Below are positions 34,354-43,229 of a DNA stretch of 64,000 nt, piece by piece (within the stretch, counting starts at the first letter, position 1; every line of letters begins with the position of its first letter). The stretch is from Oscillospiraceae bacterium (GTDB lineage: Bacteria; Bacillota; Clostridia; Oscillospirales; Ruminococcaceae). The translations under genes were made by a program, and so were the position numbers. Below the pieces are notes generated by a model. It had not been told where the DNA came from. It did no database searches and saw only the letters and a program-made list of their open reading frames with translations. The DNA lies in contig JAAWRH010000002.1 of the NCBI GenBank assembly GCA_022800935.1, forward strand, positions 124,001 through 188,000. Direction: 5' to 3'.

Positions 34354-35586
34354 TTATCCCTCCATCTCGTCAAACACCGAGGCCAGAATCTTCCCGGTCT
34401 CCACCTCCAGCGCCCCGGTGGGGCACACCTGGAAGCAGTAGCCGCAGCCGATACATTTATCGGTCTTCACGGCCTTGCCGTCCTTGAGCTCAACGCCCTC
34501 ATGCCAGCAGACGTCCACACAGCGGGAGCAGCCCACGCATTTGGCGGCGTCCACCGCCCTCTCCCGGTAGGCGGTCCCGATTCTCCTGGTCCGCTCCGCC
34601 GCCACCTCGGAGGACATGTTGAACAGCTTCAGGGCGTCCCCGGTGAGCTGGGCGACGCTTTCATAACCCGCCTGGTCCATCCATTTTTCCAGGTCGTTCA
34701 TCATCTTTTTAGTGGCCCCCACGCCGCCGGCGCAGGCCAGCGCCCCCACCTGGACGCACTGACTCCCCGCCATGAGGATGCGGGCCGCCTGGTCATAGGA
34801 GAACACGCCGCCCCCCGCGAACATGGGGATGTCAATCCCCTTGGAGCGGGCCTCCGCCACGGCGTAGCAGACAATGGGGTTGGCCTGGGTGCCGCCGTAG
34901 CCGGAGCCGGGACGGGCCTGGGTTTCCTTCCAGTTCAGGTCCATGTAAAAGCCCTTCCAGCGGGCGGTGGGTCCCACGGCGTCCGCCCCCGCGGCCTGGG
35001 CCACCTTGATGGCGGTCAGGGGATCGCAGGCCTCCACCGCCAACTTGACCATCACCGGAATGTTTGTCGCCTTTTTAATCATCTCGGTGCAGCGGGAAAC
35101 CAGCTGGTAATAGTTAAAGCTCCTGTCCTTGGCGACCGCCACGCCGGGGGTGTTGAAGTGCAGCTCCAGGGCGTCGGCCCCGGCCAGGGTCAGCTCCTTG
35201 GCCTGACGGACCCAGTACTTCTCCCAGTCCCCGCCCTTGACGATATCACTGTAATGCCCCACCGACACCCACAGCTTGATGTCCTTGTCGATGGAGGCCT
35301 TTATTTTCTTCACTTCCTCGCAGTACTCCTCCAGGCTGTTGATGGGGTCCTTCACCTGGGTGCCCACGGCGTGGCTGTGGATGGACTGCTGGCCGGAGAA
35401 CATGGCCTTGCTGTTGGGCCCGATGTAGCTGCCTCCCCCCATGCCGTGGCCGAAGTTCCGCAGCACAATGGCTCCGGGACGGACTGCGGAGGTTTTAATC
35501 ACATTCCTGGCTCCCTGGGTGGCGGGGCTGGAGGCAATGACAAAGGGGTTAATCATATCCAGTTCTTTGACGTACATATCAGCCAT
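34354..35586 (-). CDS. PreA-like dihydropyrimidine/dihydroorotate dehydrogenase-family enzyme with two 4Fe-4S clusters
   Basis: A 410-residue flavoenzyme: an FMN-binding DHOD-type TIM barrel (residues about 1-320, starting with NPFVIASSPATQG and including FAGGGVFSYDQAARILMAG for FMN phosphate) plus a C-terminal ferredoxin domain with CVGCSRCVDVC and CIGCGYCFQVC. Family enzymes reduce or oxidise C=C bonds of pyrimidines. The usual partner PreT is absent and no pyrimidine gene is nearby, so here it may reduce an enone-type sugar intermediate, which is inference. GGAG lies 9 bases before ATG 35586; it overlaps the next upstream gene by 8 bases. Confidence 0.88.
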   Translation of the reverse strand: MADMYVKELDMINPFVIASSPATQGARNVIKTSAVRPGAIVLRNFGHGMGGGSYIGPNSKAMFSGQQSIHSHAVGTQVKDPINSLEEYCEEVKKIKASIDKDIKLWVSVGHYSDIVKGGDWEKYWVRQAKELTLAGADALELHFNTPGVAVAKDRSFNYYQLVSRCTEMIKKATNIPVMVKLAVEACDPLTAIKVAQAAGADAVGPTARWKGFYMDLNWKETQARPGSGYGGTQANPIVCYAVAEARSKGIDIPMFAGGGVFSYDQAARILMAGSQCVQVGALACAGGVGATKKMMNDLEKWMDQAGYESVAQLTGDALKLFNMSSEVAAERTRRIGTAYRERAVDAAKCVGCSRCVDVCWHEGVELKDGKAVKTDKCIGCGYCFQVCPTGALEVETGKILASVFDEMEG

Positions 35587-36343
35587 GTTGGTACACTCCT
35601 TCTTCTGTCAGCAGCTCAATCAGGGCCTTCGCGTCCGTTTCCAGCTGTTCGACGGTGTTATCCTTTACAAATTCCAGCAATGCGAAGCGGTCGGAATCTC
35701 TGGGAACGCAGGAGAGGTACTGCCGCCACTCCCCTTTTCCGGGGGCGAATTCTCCCCGCTTTCCGTCCGGCCAGTAGTATGTATGGAGGTTCAGCAGGCG
35801 GTCCCCCAGCAGGCGTATGCCCTCACACCGCTGCTCCATGTTCAGGGCAACGGTGGGCTGCCACAGGCAGTAGAGGTTGGGGTGGTCCGCCCGTTTTAAT
35901 AAATCCATGGCGGATTCGTTGGTATCGGTGAGGGTATTCTTGTGCCATTCAAAGGCAATTTTAATCCCCTCCTGCTCCGCCCGCCCCGCAATGCGGGCGG
36001 CCTCTCCGGCGGCGCTGGCGCGGTATGCCTCGTCCGCCTCCTCCGAGGGGATGTTCCCCGCCCACACCCGGATAACCGGCGCCCCCAGGGCCTTGGCCGA
36101 GGCCAGGGTGGGTTCAAAGTCCATCCCGGTGCAGAGGCGGTAATAGGAGCCATAGGCGGCAACGGTCAGGCCGGCCTCCAGGGTTTTCGCCCTCAAAACG
36201 GCGGCCCCCTCCGGGTCGCCAGGCATGACGTGGGCGTTTTCTCCCCACTCCACTGCCCGCAGGCCGTTTTTCACGCAGATTTCAATGATTTCCTCCGGCT
36301 TTTTCTCCCGGAAGGTGACAGAAACCAGTCCGGGGATAATCAT
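35579..36343 (-). CDS. Xylose-isomerase-like TIM-barrel protein, second copy
   Basis: A 254-residue barrel (starts MIIPGLVSVTFREKKPEEI). Likely metal ligands are in IAFEWHKNTLTDT (Glu near 132), YCLWQPTVAL and LHTYYW. It is only distantly like the copy at 30395. ATG 36343 overlaps the DlgD stop by ATGA, which supports it over ATG 36352. It probably isomerises or cleaves a keto-sugar intermediate beside the Gfo/Idh and DlgD-like enzymes. Confidence 0.82.
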   Translation of the reverse strand: MIIPGLVSVTFREKKPEEIIEICVKNGLRAVEWGENAHVMPGDPEGAAVLRAKTLEAGLTVAAYGSYYRLCTGMDFEPTLASAKALGAPVIRVWAGNIPSEEADEAYRASAAGEAARIAGRAEQEGIKIAFEWHKNTLTDTNESAMDLLKRADHPNLYCLWQPTVALNMEQRCEGIRLLGDRLLNLHTYYWPDGKRGEFAPGKGEWRQYLSCVPRDSDRFALLEFVKDNTVEQLETDAKALIELLTEEGVYQHG

Positions 36344-37338
36344 AAGGCGCATACCCCTTTCCAGATGGCTTCCTCCACGGGAATGCCCAGGCGGGTGTTT
36401 TCCTCCCGCACCTTCAGCAGCCCCTCGCCGGGGTAGCGGACCTCCCCGCCCTCTGTCATGGGGGCGGATTCTTTCAAATCCATGGCAGTGCGGTGGATGT
36501 TCTCCAGTACCTCCTCCTTATCCGAAAGCCGGTTGACGTCAATGGCGATAAACACCTGGCTCAGCTCGGTTTCAATGGGCAGCTCTCCCACCTGGCGGGT
36601 GGTGCGCCCCCCTGCCAGGGAGGAGGCGATGAGGTCCAGCATCAGCGACAGGCCGGAGCCCTTCCAGTACCCGATGGGAACCGGCTGATGGGTCTCCAGA
36701 ATGGCCGCCGCGTCCTTGGACATATTACCCTCCTTGTCAAAGCCCCCCTCTACCGGCAGCTCCTTGCCGGAGCGGGCATAGCTTTCCAGCTTGCCGTAGG
36801 AGAACATGGACATGGCCACATCCAGCAGGATATGTCCGCCCTGGTGGGGCACCGCGAAGACAACGGGATTGTTCCCCAGCTTGGCGTCTTTTCCGCCCCA
36901 CGGGGGCATATTGGGGACGGTGTTGGTCCACAGGACGGCGATGCACCCCGCATCCGCCGCGTCCAGGCCATAAGCGCCGGGGCGCATCCAGTGGTTGGTG
37001 TTGCGCAGGGCAACGCAGCCGATGGTGTTCTGGTGGGCCAGCTCCACCGCCCGCTTCATGCAGAAATCGGCGTTGAGGTTGCCGGGACCGTGCTGTCCGT
37101 CGTACCGCTCCACAATGCCGGAGGTCTCCACCAGCACCGGGACGGCGTTCATCTCCACGCAGCCCTTTTCCACGCTCTTAATAAACTTGGGGAACCGGTT
37201 CAGCCCGTGGGTATACACCCCGTCCAGGCTGGCGTCGGTGTAAAGCTTGGCGGAACGGGCCGCCCGCTCCGGGGTCATGCCGTACTTGGTAAGCACCCGG
37301 ACGAATTCGTTGTACATGTTTTCGTATGGTACACGCAT
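36340..37338 (-). CDS. dlgD: 2,3-diketo-L-gulonate reductase-like enzyme (Ldh2/MDH2 family)
   Basis: A 332-residue NAD(P)H-dependent reductase of the type-2 malate/lactate dehydrogenase family. It closely follows E. coli DlgD (YiaK) as I recall it: ASLDGVYTHGLNRFPKFI near 38-55, VALRNTNHWMRPGAYG near 108-124, WTNTVPNMPPWGGKDAKLG near 137-155, and YWKGSGLSLMLDLIA near 222-236. DlgD interconverts 3-dehydro-L-gulonate and 2,3-diketo-L-gulonate in ascorbate/uronate-type catabolism. No lyx/ula genes follow, so the physiological substrate may be a related keto-uronate. GGAG lies 10 bases before ATG 37338. Confidence 0.85.
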   Translation of the reverse strand: MRVPYENMYNEFVRVLTKYGMTPERAARSAKLYTDASLDGVYTHGLNRFPKFIKSVEKGCVEMNAVPVLVETSGIVERYDGQHGPGNLNADFCMKRAVELAHQNTIGCVALRNTNHWMRPGAYGLDAADAGCIAVLWTNTVPNMPPWGGKDAKLGNNPVVFAVPHQGGHILLDVAMSMFSYGKLESYARSGKELPVEGGFDKEGNMSKDAAAILETHQPVPIGYWKGSGLSLMLDLIASSLAGGRTTRQVGELPIETELSQVFIAIDVNRLSDKEEVLENIHRTAMDLKESAPMTEGGEVRYPGEGLLKVREENTRLGIPVEEAIWKGVCAL

Positions 37339-37377
37339 TGGTTTTTCTCTCCTTTTTCTGCGGTTTTCCCTCTTGCG

Positions 37378-38259
37378 TCAGCCCTTCAGGGCCCCTACCA
37401 GGACGCCCTTGTCAAAATACTTCTGCAAAAACGGATACACGCATAATATCGGCACAGTCGCTACTATTATTGTAGCATATTTTAGCGTTTCTTCAACTGC
37501 TTTCCAGCTGGAATTTATGGCGGTGTCCTCCAACGCGTCCATACTGCCCTCAATCAGTATCTCCCGCAGCACAAGCTGGACGGGGAAAAGCTGTCTGTCG
37601 GTAAGATAAATCATGGCGTTGAACCAACTGTTCCAGTGGCCCACGCCGTAATAAAGGGCGATAACGGCGATAATCGGGGTAGAAACCGGAAGAATAATCT
37701 GATACAGAATACGAATATCGGTGGCTCCGTCAATGCGGGCAGACTCCTCCAGCTCATAGGGAATTCCCTGGAAATAGGTTCTCATCATGACCATGTTGTA
37801 GGTGCCGATGGCCCCCGGCAGCAGAATCGCCCAGGGGGTGTTGAGCATACCCAGACCGCTGATGAGCAAATAATCGGGGACCATACCTCCGGAAATAAAC
37901 ATGGTGATGGTAATCATAATCATAATGTGTTTTTTAAAGTAAACATTCCGCCGGGAAAGGACGTATGCGCCGTGAAATGTCATCACCATATTGATGGTAG
38001 TCCCCACCAGCACATAAAAGATGGTGTTCAGGTAGGAGCGTATCAGCAGCGGGTGCTTGAACACCTGGACATAGGCCTCATTGGAAAGCCCCAGTGGCTT
38101 GAACAGCAGCCCCCGGTGGGCCATAATCCGGGTGGGGACGCTGATGGAGGCCATCAGAACGTGCCACAGAGGATAGAGGGTGACAAAAGCCATGACAACC
38201 ATAAAAACAGTGTTGATAACGCCGAAAATTACTTCGCCCTTTGTACGCTTGATTTTCAT
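37378..38259 (-). CDS. Carbohydrate ABC transporter permease, LplC-type
   Basis: A 293-residue inner-membrane permease with six hydrophobic segments and the EAA loop (EESARIDGATDIRILYQIILP). The family (YtcP/LplC) imports oligosaccharides with a lipoprotein binding protein and a shared MsmK-type ATPase, which is not encoded here. ATG 38259 is preceded by AAAGGAGGAG. Confidence 0.92.
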   Translation of the reverse strand: MKIKRTKGEVIFGVINTVFMVVMAFVTLYPLWHVLMASISVPTRIMAHRGLLFKPLGLSNEAYVQVFKHPLLIRSYLNTIFYVLVGTTINMVMTFHGAYVLSRRNVYFKKHIMIMITITMFISGGMVPDYLLISGLGMLNTPWAILLPGAIGTYNMVMMRTYFQGIPYELEESARIDGATDIRILYQIILPVSTPIIAVIALYYGVGHWNSWFNAMIYLTDRQLFPVQLVLREILIEGSMDALEDTAINSSWKAVEETLKYATIIVATVPILCVYPFLQKYFDKGVLVGALKG

Positions 38260-38278
38260 ATCGTCCGCTCCTCCTTTC

Positions 38279-39256
38279 TCAGAACAGGCTGGTTTCGCTG
38301 ACCTTGCGGGAGATAAAGTTGGTGGTCCACAGCAGCGCAAAGTTTATCACCGTATTAAACAGGCTCACCGCCGCCGAATAGGAGTAGTTCATGTTCAGCA
38401 GGCCCTCCCGGTAGGTATAGGTGGATATCACATCGGAAACCGGCCAAGTGGCCTCGTTGTAAAGGAGGAACACCTTCTCAAAGCCAACGCTCATCATCTC
38501 GCCCATGCGGAAGATTAGCTTGATGATAACGGTGGGCATAATGCCGGGAATAGTGACGTAAATTGCCTGGGCAAACTTGCCCGCCCCGTCGATGACCGCG
38601 GCCTCATACTGCGCCTGGTCGATGCCCAGGATCGCCGCGATATACAGAATCGAGTTCCACCCTATATTTTTCCATATGTCCGAAAGAATGTAGATGGTTC
38701 GGAAATATTTGGGGTTCATCAGCAGGTTTTTGGGTTCTGTCCCCAGAAGATTGGCGACGGCCACACCCAAAAAGCCATCGGAAGCGCAGAACATATGAAT
38801 CATACCGCAGACCACCACAATGGAGACAAAGTGGGGCATATAGGTGATGGTCTGCACCGTGCGGCGGAACTTGGTGGAATGAATCTCATTGAGGAGCAGC
38901 GCGAAGATGATAGGAGCCGGGAATGCGAATAAGGTTCCGTAAAAGCTGATTAAAAAGGTGTTTTTGACCACACGGATAAAGTAATAGCTGTTTACGAATT
39001 TTGTAAAATGCTTTAACCCCACCCAGGGGCTGGCGGTAATCCCCTTCATCAGGTTATAATCCTTAAAGGCGATCTGTATGCCGTACATGGGCACGTACTT
39101 AAAAACGATGTAATAAATAATCATCGGCAGGGCGATGAGATAAATGTGCTTGTTGACATGGATATCCCGGCGGACCATTTTAAAATGGTCCTTGAGCCGG
39201 CCCATCAGCACGCTTTCGGATTTCGCGGCCTGCCCTGGGGTCGCAGTTTTTGCCAT
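38279..39256 (-). CDS. Carbohydrate ABC transporter permease, LplB-type
   Basis: A 325-residue permease with six membrane segments and the EAA loop (YEAAVIDGAGKFAQAIYVTIPG). A cytoplasmic N-terminus precedes DIHVNKHIYLIALPMIIYYIVF. It pairs with the downstream LplC-type protein and the upstream lipoprotein. GGAG lies 9 bases before ATG 39256. Confidence 0.92.
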   Translation of the reverse strand: MAKTATPGQAAKSESVLMGRLKDHFKMVRRDIHVNKHIYLIALPMIIYYIVFKYVPMYGIQIAFKDYNLMKGITASPWVGLKHFTKFVNSYYFIRVVKNTFLISFYGTLFAFPAPIIFALLLNEIHSTKFRRTVQTITYMPHFVSIVVVCGMIHMFCASDGFLGVAVANLLGTEPKNLLMNPKYFRTIYILSDIWKNIGWNSILYIAAILGIDQAQYEAAVIDGAGKFAQAIYVTIPGIMPTVIIKLIFRMGEMMSVGFEKVFLLYNEATWPVSDVISTYTYREGLLNMNYSYSAAVSLFNTVINFALLWTTNFISRKVSETSLF

Positions 39257-39318
39257 AGTTTCCCGCTCCTTTCACAGTTGAAGGCTGCACCGGAAACCGT
39301 GCCGCCCTCCTATAAGAA

Positions 39319-39346
39319 GCAGGCAGCAGACGAATCTGCTGCCTGC
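39319..39346 (-). terminator. Intercistronic hairpin after the binding-protein gene
   Basis: Perfect 12-bp stem GCAGGCAGCAGA/TCTGCTGCCTGC with a CGAA loop and no T-run. It likely stabilises the upstream lipoprotein mRNA or attenuates the permeases, a known way to keep binding protein in excess. Confidence 0.75.
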
Positions 39347-39374
39347 CCTGTTCCCCTTTGAAAGGGAATTTGTA

Positions 39375-41123
39375 TTACTTTTTGTTGTGCTCGTCCAGAT
39401 ATTTCTGGGTGATAGCCATGGCCTTGTCAACGCCCATAGCCTGGATTTCAGAGACAAAGGCGTCAAAGGTTTCCAGGTCGCGCTGGCCCATGATGAACTG
39501 GGTCACGCCCTCGTAAACGTAGGTCTCGATGTCCTTGTAGATATCGGCGCGGGCCTGGGCATCCTCAACGGAGTAGTTGAGACCGGGAACCCGGTTGACA
39601 GCCTCAAAGGAGGACCACAGGCTCAAGGCTTCCTGACGAACCGTGTCAATATGGCTCTTTTTCTTGGCAAGGGGATCGTCCCCTACTGGTGCGGAAACAA
39701 CGACCTTGGGGCTGGTGGGGTCCAGAATGGTGTTGTTGGCATAATCCAGAATACCTACCAGATAACCGGGGCCAGCGTCGCCAAAGGTAGGTCTCCAGCT
39801 TTCCACCAGGTTCTTATAGGTGCCGTCCGCCTGCTGCTCATAGGGGTCAACCAGGCCGTCGGCGGTCAGCTTGTAGTGGGTGCCTTCCACGCCGTAGTTG
39901 AGGGCCCTGTTTGCCTCTTCGCTGTACATAAAGTCCAGAACCATGGCGGTCAATTCGGGATTGGCGCACTTGGTGGACATATAGAAGCCCACATTGGGGT
40001 TCACTTCATCGTAACGGGGACCAATCTTGGGGGTAGCGCCCTTTTCCAGGGTGGGAACCGGCGCGCCTATGTACTCAATGGGGGAATCCACATTTTCTTC
40101 CACAATGGCATACCAGGGGTTTTGCAGGTTGCCGCCTGCTGCGCCGACGTAAGAACCAACCAGACCGGCGGAAACCTTGGCGGTGATGGTCTTGGTGTCG
40201 GAGGTCAGGTAGTCGGGGTCCAAAAGGCCGTCCTCATACCAGGTGTGCATCAGCTGGAGATACTCCTTGAATTCCGGCTGGGTTGCGCCGTACTTGACGG
40301 TGCCGTTGTCCTGGTACTCAAAGTAGGTCATGTTCCAGGCGGAGATAAAGGGCATATTGGTGTTAAGCCATTTGTTGTCGCGGGGACTGAAGGGAATAAC
40401 ACCCATGGTCTTAAAGGCGCGGAGGGCGGCGTCCCATTCCTCAATGGTGGTGGGAACCGCCAGGCCGGCCTGGTCCAGCAAATCCTTGCGGACCACCAGT
40501 CCGTTGGAGTTCAGGTTTTCAGCATGGCCGCGGATGTTGGGTACGGAGAGGAAATCCCCCTCGGAGGTGCGGGCCATGTCCGCGTATTTGGGGAAGGCTT
40601 CATAGAATTTGGACAGGTTGGGCATATACCCCTGCTCCATATAAGGGGTCAGGGAGACGACCACCCCATCCTTAAACGCCTGGATATCGCCGCCGGTATA
40701 GGGGCCGACGCCGTTAAATACATCCGGCAAATCTTTGGAGGCGATTTTCAGGCCGAACTGCTCGTTCCAAACCTCGTTGGCGACGGTCTGGAAGTCGATG
40801 GTCGCGCCGGTCTGCTCGCTCCACCATTTTACAAAGGGAATGTCGTTGTAATTTTCAACCTTGCCCACAAATTTAGCGTTAAAATTTGAGAAAATGGTAA
40901 CGGTCAGCGGTTCAGATAAAGGAAGGCTGGGTACCGCCGCTGCAGGCGCCTCGCTGGAAGCAGAGGACGAACCCCCTGCCGCGCTGGAAGTACTATTGCT
41001 GGGGGCTGCAGAAGATGCCTGGGAACTGGAACTGGGGGTGGAATTACACCCAGCCAGCAGTCCCGCCAGTACAACCGCACTGAGGCCCGCAGAAGAAATG
41101 CGTTTCCAAGTGGAATGGCTCAT
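39375..41123 (-). CDS. Lipoprotein solute-binding protein for a sugar ABC importer (LipO type)
   Basis: A 582-residue extracellular binding protein. The lipobox VVLAGLLAGC gives lipidated Cys near residue 26, followed by a Ser/Ala-rich linker to about 65. The remainder is a class-I-type SBP (LTVTIFSNFNAKF start). Family members bind oligosaccharides and often uronate-containing ones. It is the first gene of the locus, with its own promoter and AGGAGG 8 bases before ATG 41123. Confidence 0.92.
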   Translation of the reverse strand: MSHSTWKRISSAGLSAVVLAGLLAGCNSTPSSSSQASSAAPSNSTSSAAGGSSSASSEAPAAAVPSLPLSEPLTVTIFSNFNAKFVGKVENYNDIPFVKWWSEQTGATIDFQTVANEVWNEQFGLKIASKDLPDVFNGVGPYTGGDIQAFKDGVVVSLTPYMEQGYMPNLSKFYEAFPKYADMARTSEGDFLSVPNIRGHAENLNSNGLVVRKDLLDQAGLAVPTTIEEWDAALRAFKTMGVIPFSPRDNKWLNTNMPFISAWNMTYFEYQDNGTVKYGATQPEFKEYLQLMHTWYEDGLLDPDYLTSDTKTITAKVSAGLVGSYVGAAGGNLQNPWYAIVEENVDSPIEYIGAPVPTLEKGATPKIGPRYDEVNPNVGFYMSTKCANPELTAMVLDFMYSEEANRALNYGVEGTHYKLTADGLVDPYEQQADGTYKNLVESWRPTFGDAGPGYLVGILDYANNTILDPTSPKVVVSAPVGDDPLAKKKSHIDTVRQEALSLWSSFEAVNRVPGLNYSVEDAQARADIYKDIETYVYEGVTQFIMGQRDLETFDAFVSEIQAMGVDKAMAITQKYLDEHNKK

Positions 41124-41204
41124 AAAGGATACCTCCTAATGTTTATTGATGATTTGTTCACGAAACCTTTTTAATTTAGATAGGTTCCACAAATCTATGG
41201 CCCC

Positions 41205-41234
41205 ATTATACGACGCAAACTAGGCATTTTTCAA
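41205..41234 (-). promoter_or_regulatory. Promoter of the catabolic locus
   Basis: -35 TTGAAA (41229-41234), 18-base spacer, -10 TATAAT (41205-41210), leaving an 80-base leader. No dedicated regulator gene is adjacent. Confidence 0.65.
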
Positions 41235-41328
41235 TATCAAAAAAGTGGAATCCGTATAAAAAAACGAAAATGACATACAAATTTTTTGAAGGAAATGTGA
41301 AAAAACTGTACATTTTAGAATTTTCAGC

Positions 41329-41358
41329 AAAAAAGGGACCGTTTTCAGGCCCCCTTTT
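41329..41358 (-). terminator. Intrinsic terminator of the S41 peptidase gene
   Basis: Minus-strand hairpin AAAAGGGGGCC...GGTCCCTTTT followed by further Ts, 20 bases past the peptidase stop. Confidence 0.75.
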
Positions 41359-41377
41359 CTGATGTATCTATCAATGT

Positions 41378-42826
41378 TTATTCTGACTCAATTAATTTGA
41401 GGCAGGTTTCCAAAGGCGTTTCCCCATCGGGTGAAACAAAGTCCGGCATTGTTCCATATTCTGTATTACATGACCCATCTGCATTTGTAGGATAGATGGT
41501 ATGAAACCGGACAACAAGACCGGAATTGGGCAAAGCAAAGAATTGAGCATCAATTCCCCCGCTGTCTCCTCTGGATTGTGTGCCAACGAGAGTTGCAAAC
41601 CCCGTTGACTTGCAAAAGAGAGCGAAGGCTTCAGAGGAAGAACAAACCCTTCCGTCTATCAATACCCAAATTTTTCCCGAAAACGGGGATTCTCCAGTCG
41701 GTTCATATGTGGATTTATTTATATAGAAGTATGCTAACTGTTCGAGGTCGTCTTGTTCAAGGCCGGGCAGCTCCGGTAATTGGGAAACGGGAAGCAGTTT
41801 TCTCCCCGAATCTACTGATTGAACATATTCAGCCACTGTTTGTGAGTCTGGAATCATGATAATTTGTTCAGTGGATGTTGGCTGTGATAGATTTGGTGCA
41901 GCAATATACTGTACCCAATAATAGGAATTGCCGCCGCTATTCCCTGTTATGTCTATGATAAGATGCTCGAAACCTGCTATCTTGGCATAAAAGTCGATAA
42001 ATTGGCTGTGCGCCTGCGGGGTATCTTTCATAATGGGAACCTTTATATAGGCGATTCTGTCAGGCTCCAAAATATTAAATGTCGGATTGTCAGCAAATAC
42101 TGACTCTAAATCAACATTTTCCGATTGTTCTTCCGACCCGTTTAAAGCAGCTAATTGTTCCTCCAATTTTTCAAGATTTGCATAACCCTGAATGGATACA
42201 GGCTCATTTAAACCTTCATAAAGGATTTGGATTTTCTTCATGTTGGGATTCTTTTCCAGATATGTTTTATAACGATTGTGAAATCCATGGTAGGAATTGT
42301 CGGAAACTAGGCTTAAATGTCCAATACCCTTAAATTGTCGGATAAACTTCCCTATTTGGTTATAAAATTCATAGTCACCGCTTATTCCAGTTAATGCTTG
42401 GCGGGTTTCATTGTATAAAGCCTCTGCATCAATGCCCCTCCGCTGCAATAAGCCCCAAAGGGGGTAATTATCCTGCATGGTTTTCCATAAGTAATCAACA
42501 TCTTCCTGCATTTGCTGGAGCGTAAGCCCGCCAAAAACATCGCCGTATTGTTCTATAACCTCATCGTATGTGGCGGGTGCGGCAGCCTCAGAACTTGTAA
42601 TAGTGGACTCTGAGGATTTAGAGGATTGGGCAGATGCGGCAGTATCTTCAGAAACTGTAACAGTGGATTCCGATGATTTTGATGATTCAGAGGATATGGC
42701 GGATGTAGTTTCATCAAACCCTGTACTGGCGGATTCTGATGATACCGTTGAGTTTTCAGTGCTGCAAGCTGCAAGGACGCAGCACAAGACAAGTGTCATC
42801 GAAATAGAAATTATTTTTCTCTTCAT
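41378..42826 (-). CDS. S41-family (C-terminal processing-like) peptidase lipoprotein
   Basis: A 482-residue lipoprotein (lipobox CVLAAC, Cys near residue 20) with a Ser/Glu/Thr linker containing a repeated SSKSSEST element. The catalytic domain spans about 270-460: HLIIDITGNSGGNSYYW is the family's core strand, and INGRVCSSSEAFALF-like IDGRVCSSSEAFAL carries the nucleophilic Ser. It is extracellular and has no obvious PDZ domain. ATG 42826 is chosen (AGGTG 8 bases upstream). The gene is AT-rich relative to its neighbours. Confidence 0.87.
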   Translation of the reverse strand: MKRKIISISMTLVLCCVLAACSTENSTVSSESASTGFDETTSAISSESSKSSESTVTVSEDTAASAQSSKSSESTITSSEAAAPATYDEVIEQYGDVFGGLTLQQMQEDVDYLWKTMQDNYPLWGLLQRRGIDAEALYNETRQALTGISGDYEFYNQIGKFIRQFKGIGHLSLVSDNSYHGFHNRYKTYLEKNPNMKKIQILYEGLNEPVSIQGYANLEKLEEQLAALNGSEEQSENVDLESVFADNPTFNILEPDRIAYIKVPIMKDTPQAHSQFIDFYAKIAGFEHLIIDITGNSGGNSYYWVQYIAAPNLSQPTSTEQIIMIPDSQTVAEYVQSVDSGRKLLPVSQLPELPGLEQDDLEQLAYFYINKSTYEPTGESPFSGKIWVLIDGRVCSSSEAFALFCKSTGFATLVGTQSRGDSGGIDAQFFALPNSGLVVRFHTIYPTNADGSCNTEYGTMPDFVSPDGETPLETCLKLIESE

Positions 42827-42874
42827 TTTCCAACACCTTCTCATACCTGAAGTTTTTTGCCAGCATTACCGGCA

Positions 42875-42904
42875 CAAAAAACAGCCCCTCTTTCGAGAGG
42901 CTGT
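42875..42904 (-). terminator. Intrinsic terminator of the rpsF-ssb-rpsR operon
   Basis: Stem ACAGCCTCTC/GAGGGGCTGT (minus strand, one G-T pair) followed by TTTTTTG, 12 bases past rpsR. Confidence 0.85.
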
Positions 42905-42915
42905 CCGAAACGTCA

Positions 42916-43176
42916 TTAGTCGTTTACATAAGGCAGCAGCGCAATATGTCTGGCGCGCTTGATTGCCGTGGTCAGCTGGCGCTGATGCCGGGCGCAGGTG
43001 CCGTTCATCCGGCGGGGCATAATCTTTGCCCTTTCGGTGATATACTTGCGCAGACGGTTGATGTCCTTGTAATCGATCTCTTCGATCTTATCCACGCAGA
43101 AAGCGCAGACCTTCTTGCGGCCCTTGCGGTTGGGGCGGCCAGGTCTCTCGCTTCTCTCAGGTCTATCCATAGCCAT
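42916..43176 (-). CDS. rpsR: 30S ribosomal protein S18
   Basis: An 86-residue ribosomal protein with the conserved core [19 protein letters not shown]. It has [10 protein letters not shown] and a later CARH, giving the zinc-binding C+ form of S18. AGGAGG lies 8 bases before ATG 43176. Last gene of the classic rpsF-ssb-rpsR operon. Confidence 0.97.
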   Translation of the reverse strand: MAMDRPERSERPGRPNRKGRKKVCAFCVDKIEEIDYKDINRLRKYITERAKIMPRRMNGTCARHQRQLTTAIKRARHIALLPYVND

Positions 43177-43229
43177 AGCTGTAACCTCCTATCAAAAAAG
43201 TTCAAACGGACTGAAAGCGGCAGCGGAAA

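Noticed and set aside
33202-35931. A 900-codon open frame on the plus strand across the catabolic locus
   Set aside because: It is antisense to clear Gfo/Idh and PreA-like genes, has no family similarity and low-complexity His/Gly/Val composition. It is caused by GC-rich third positions on the minus strand. The same applies to long antisense frames at 9700-11214, 21379-22926, 39387-40889 and 59880-61307.
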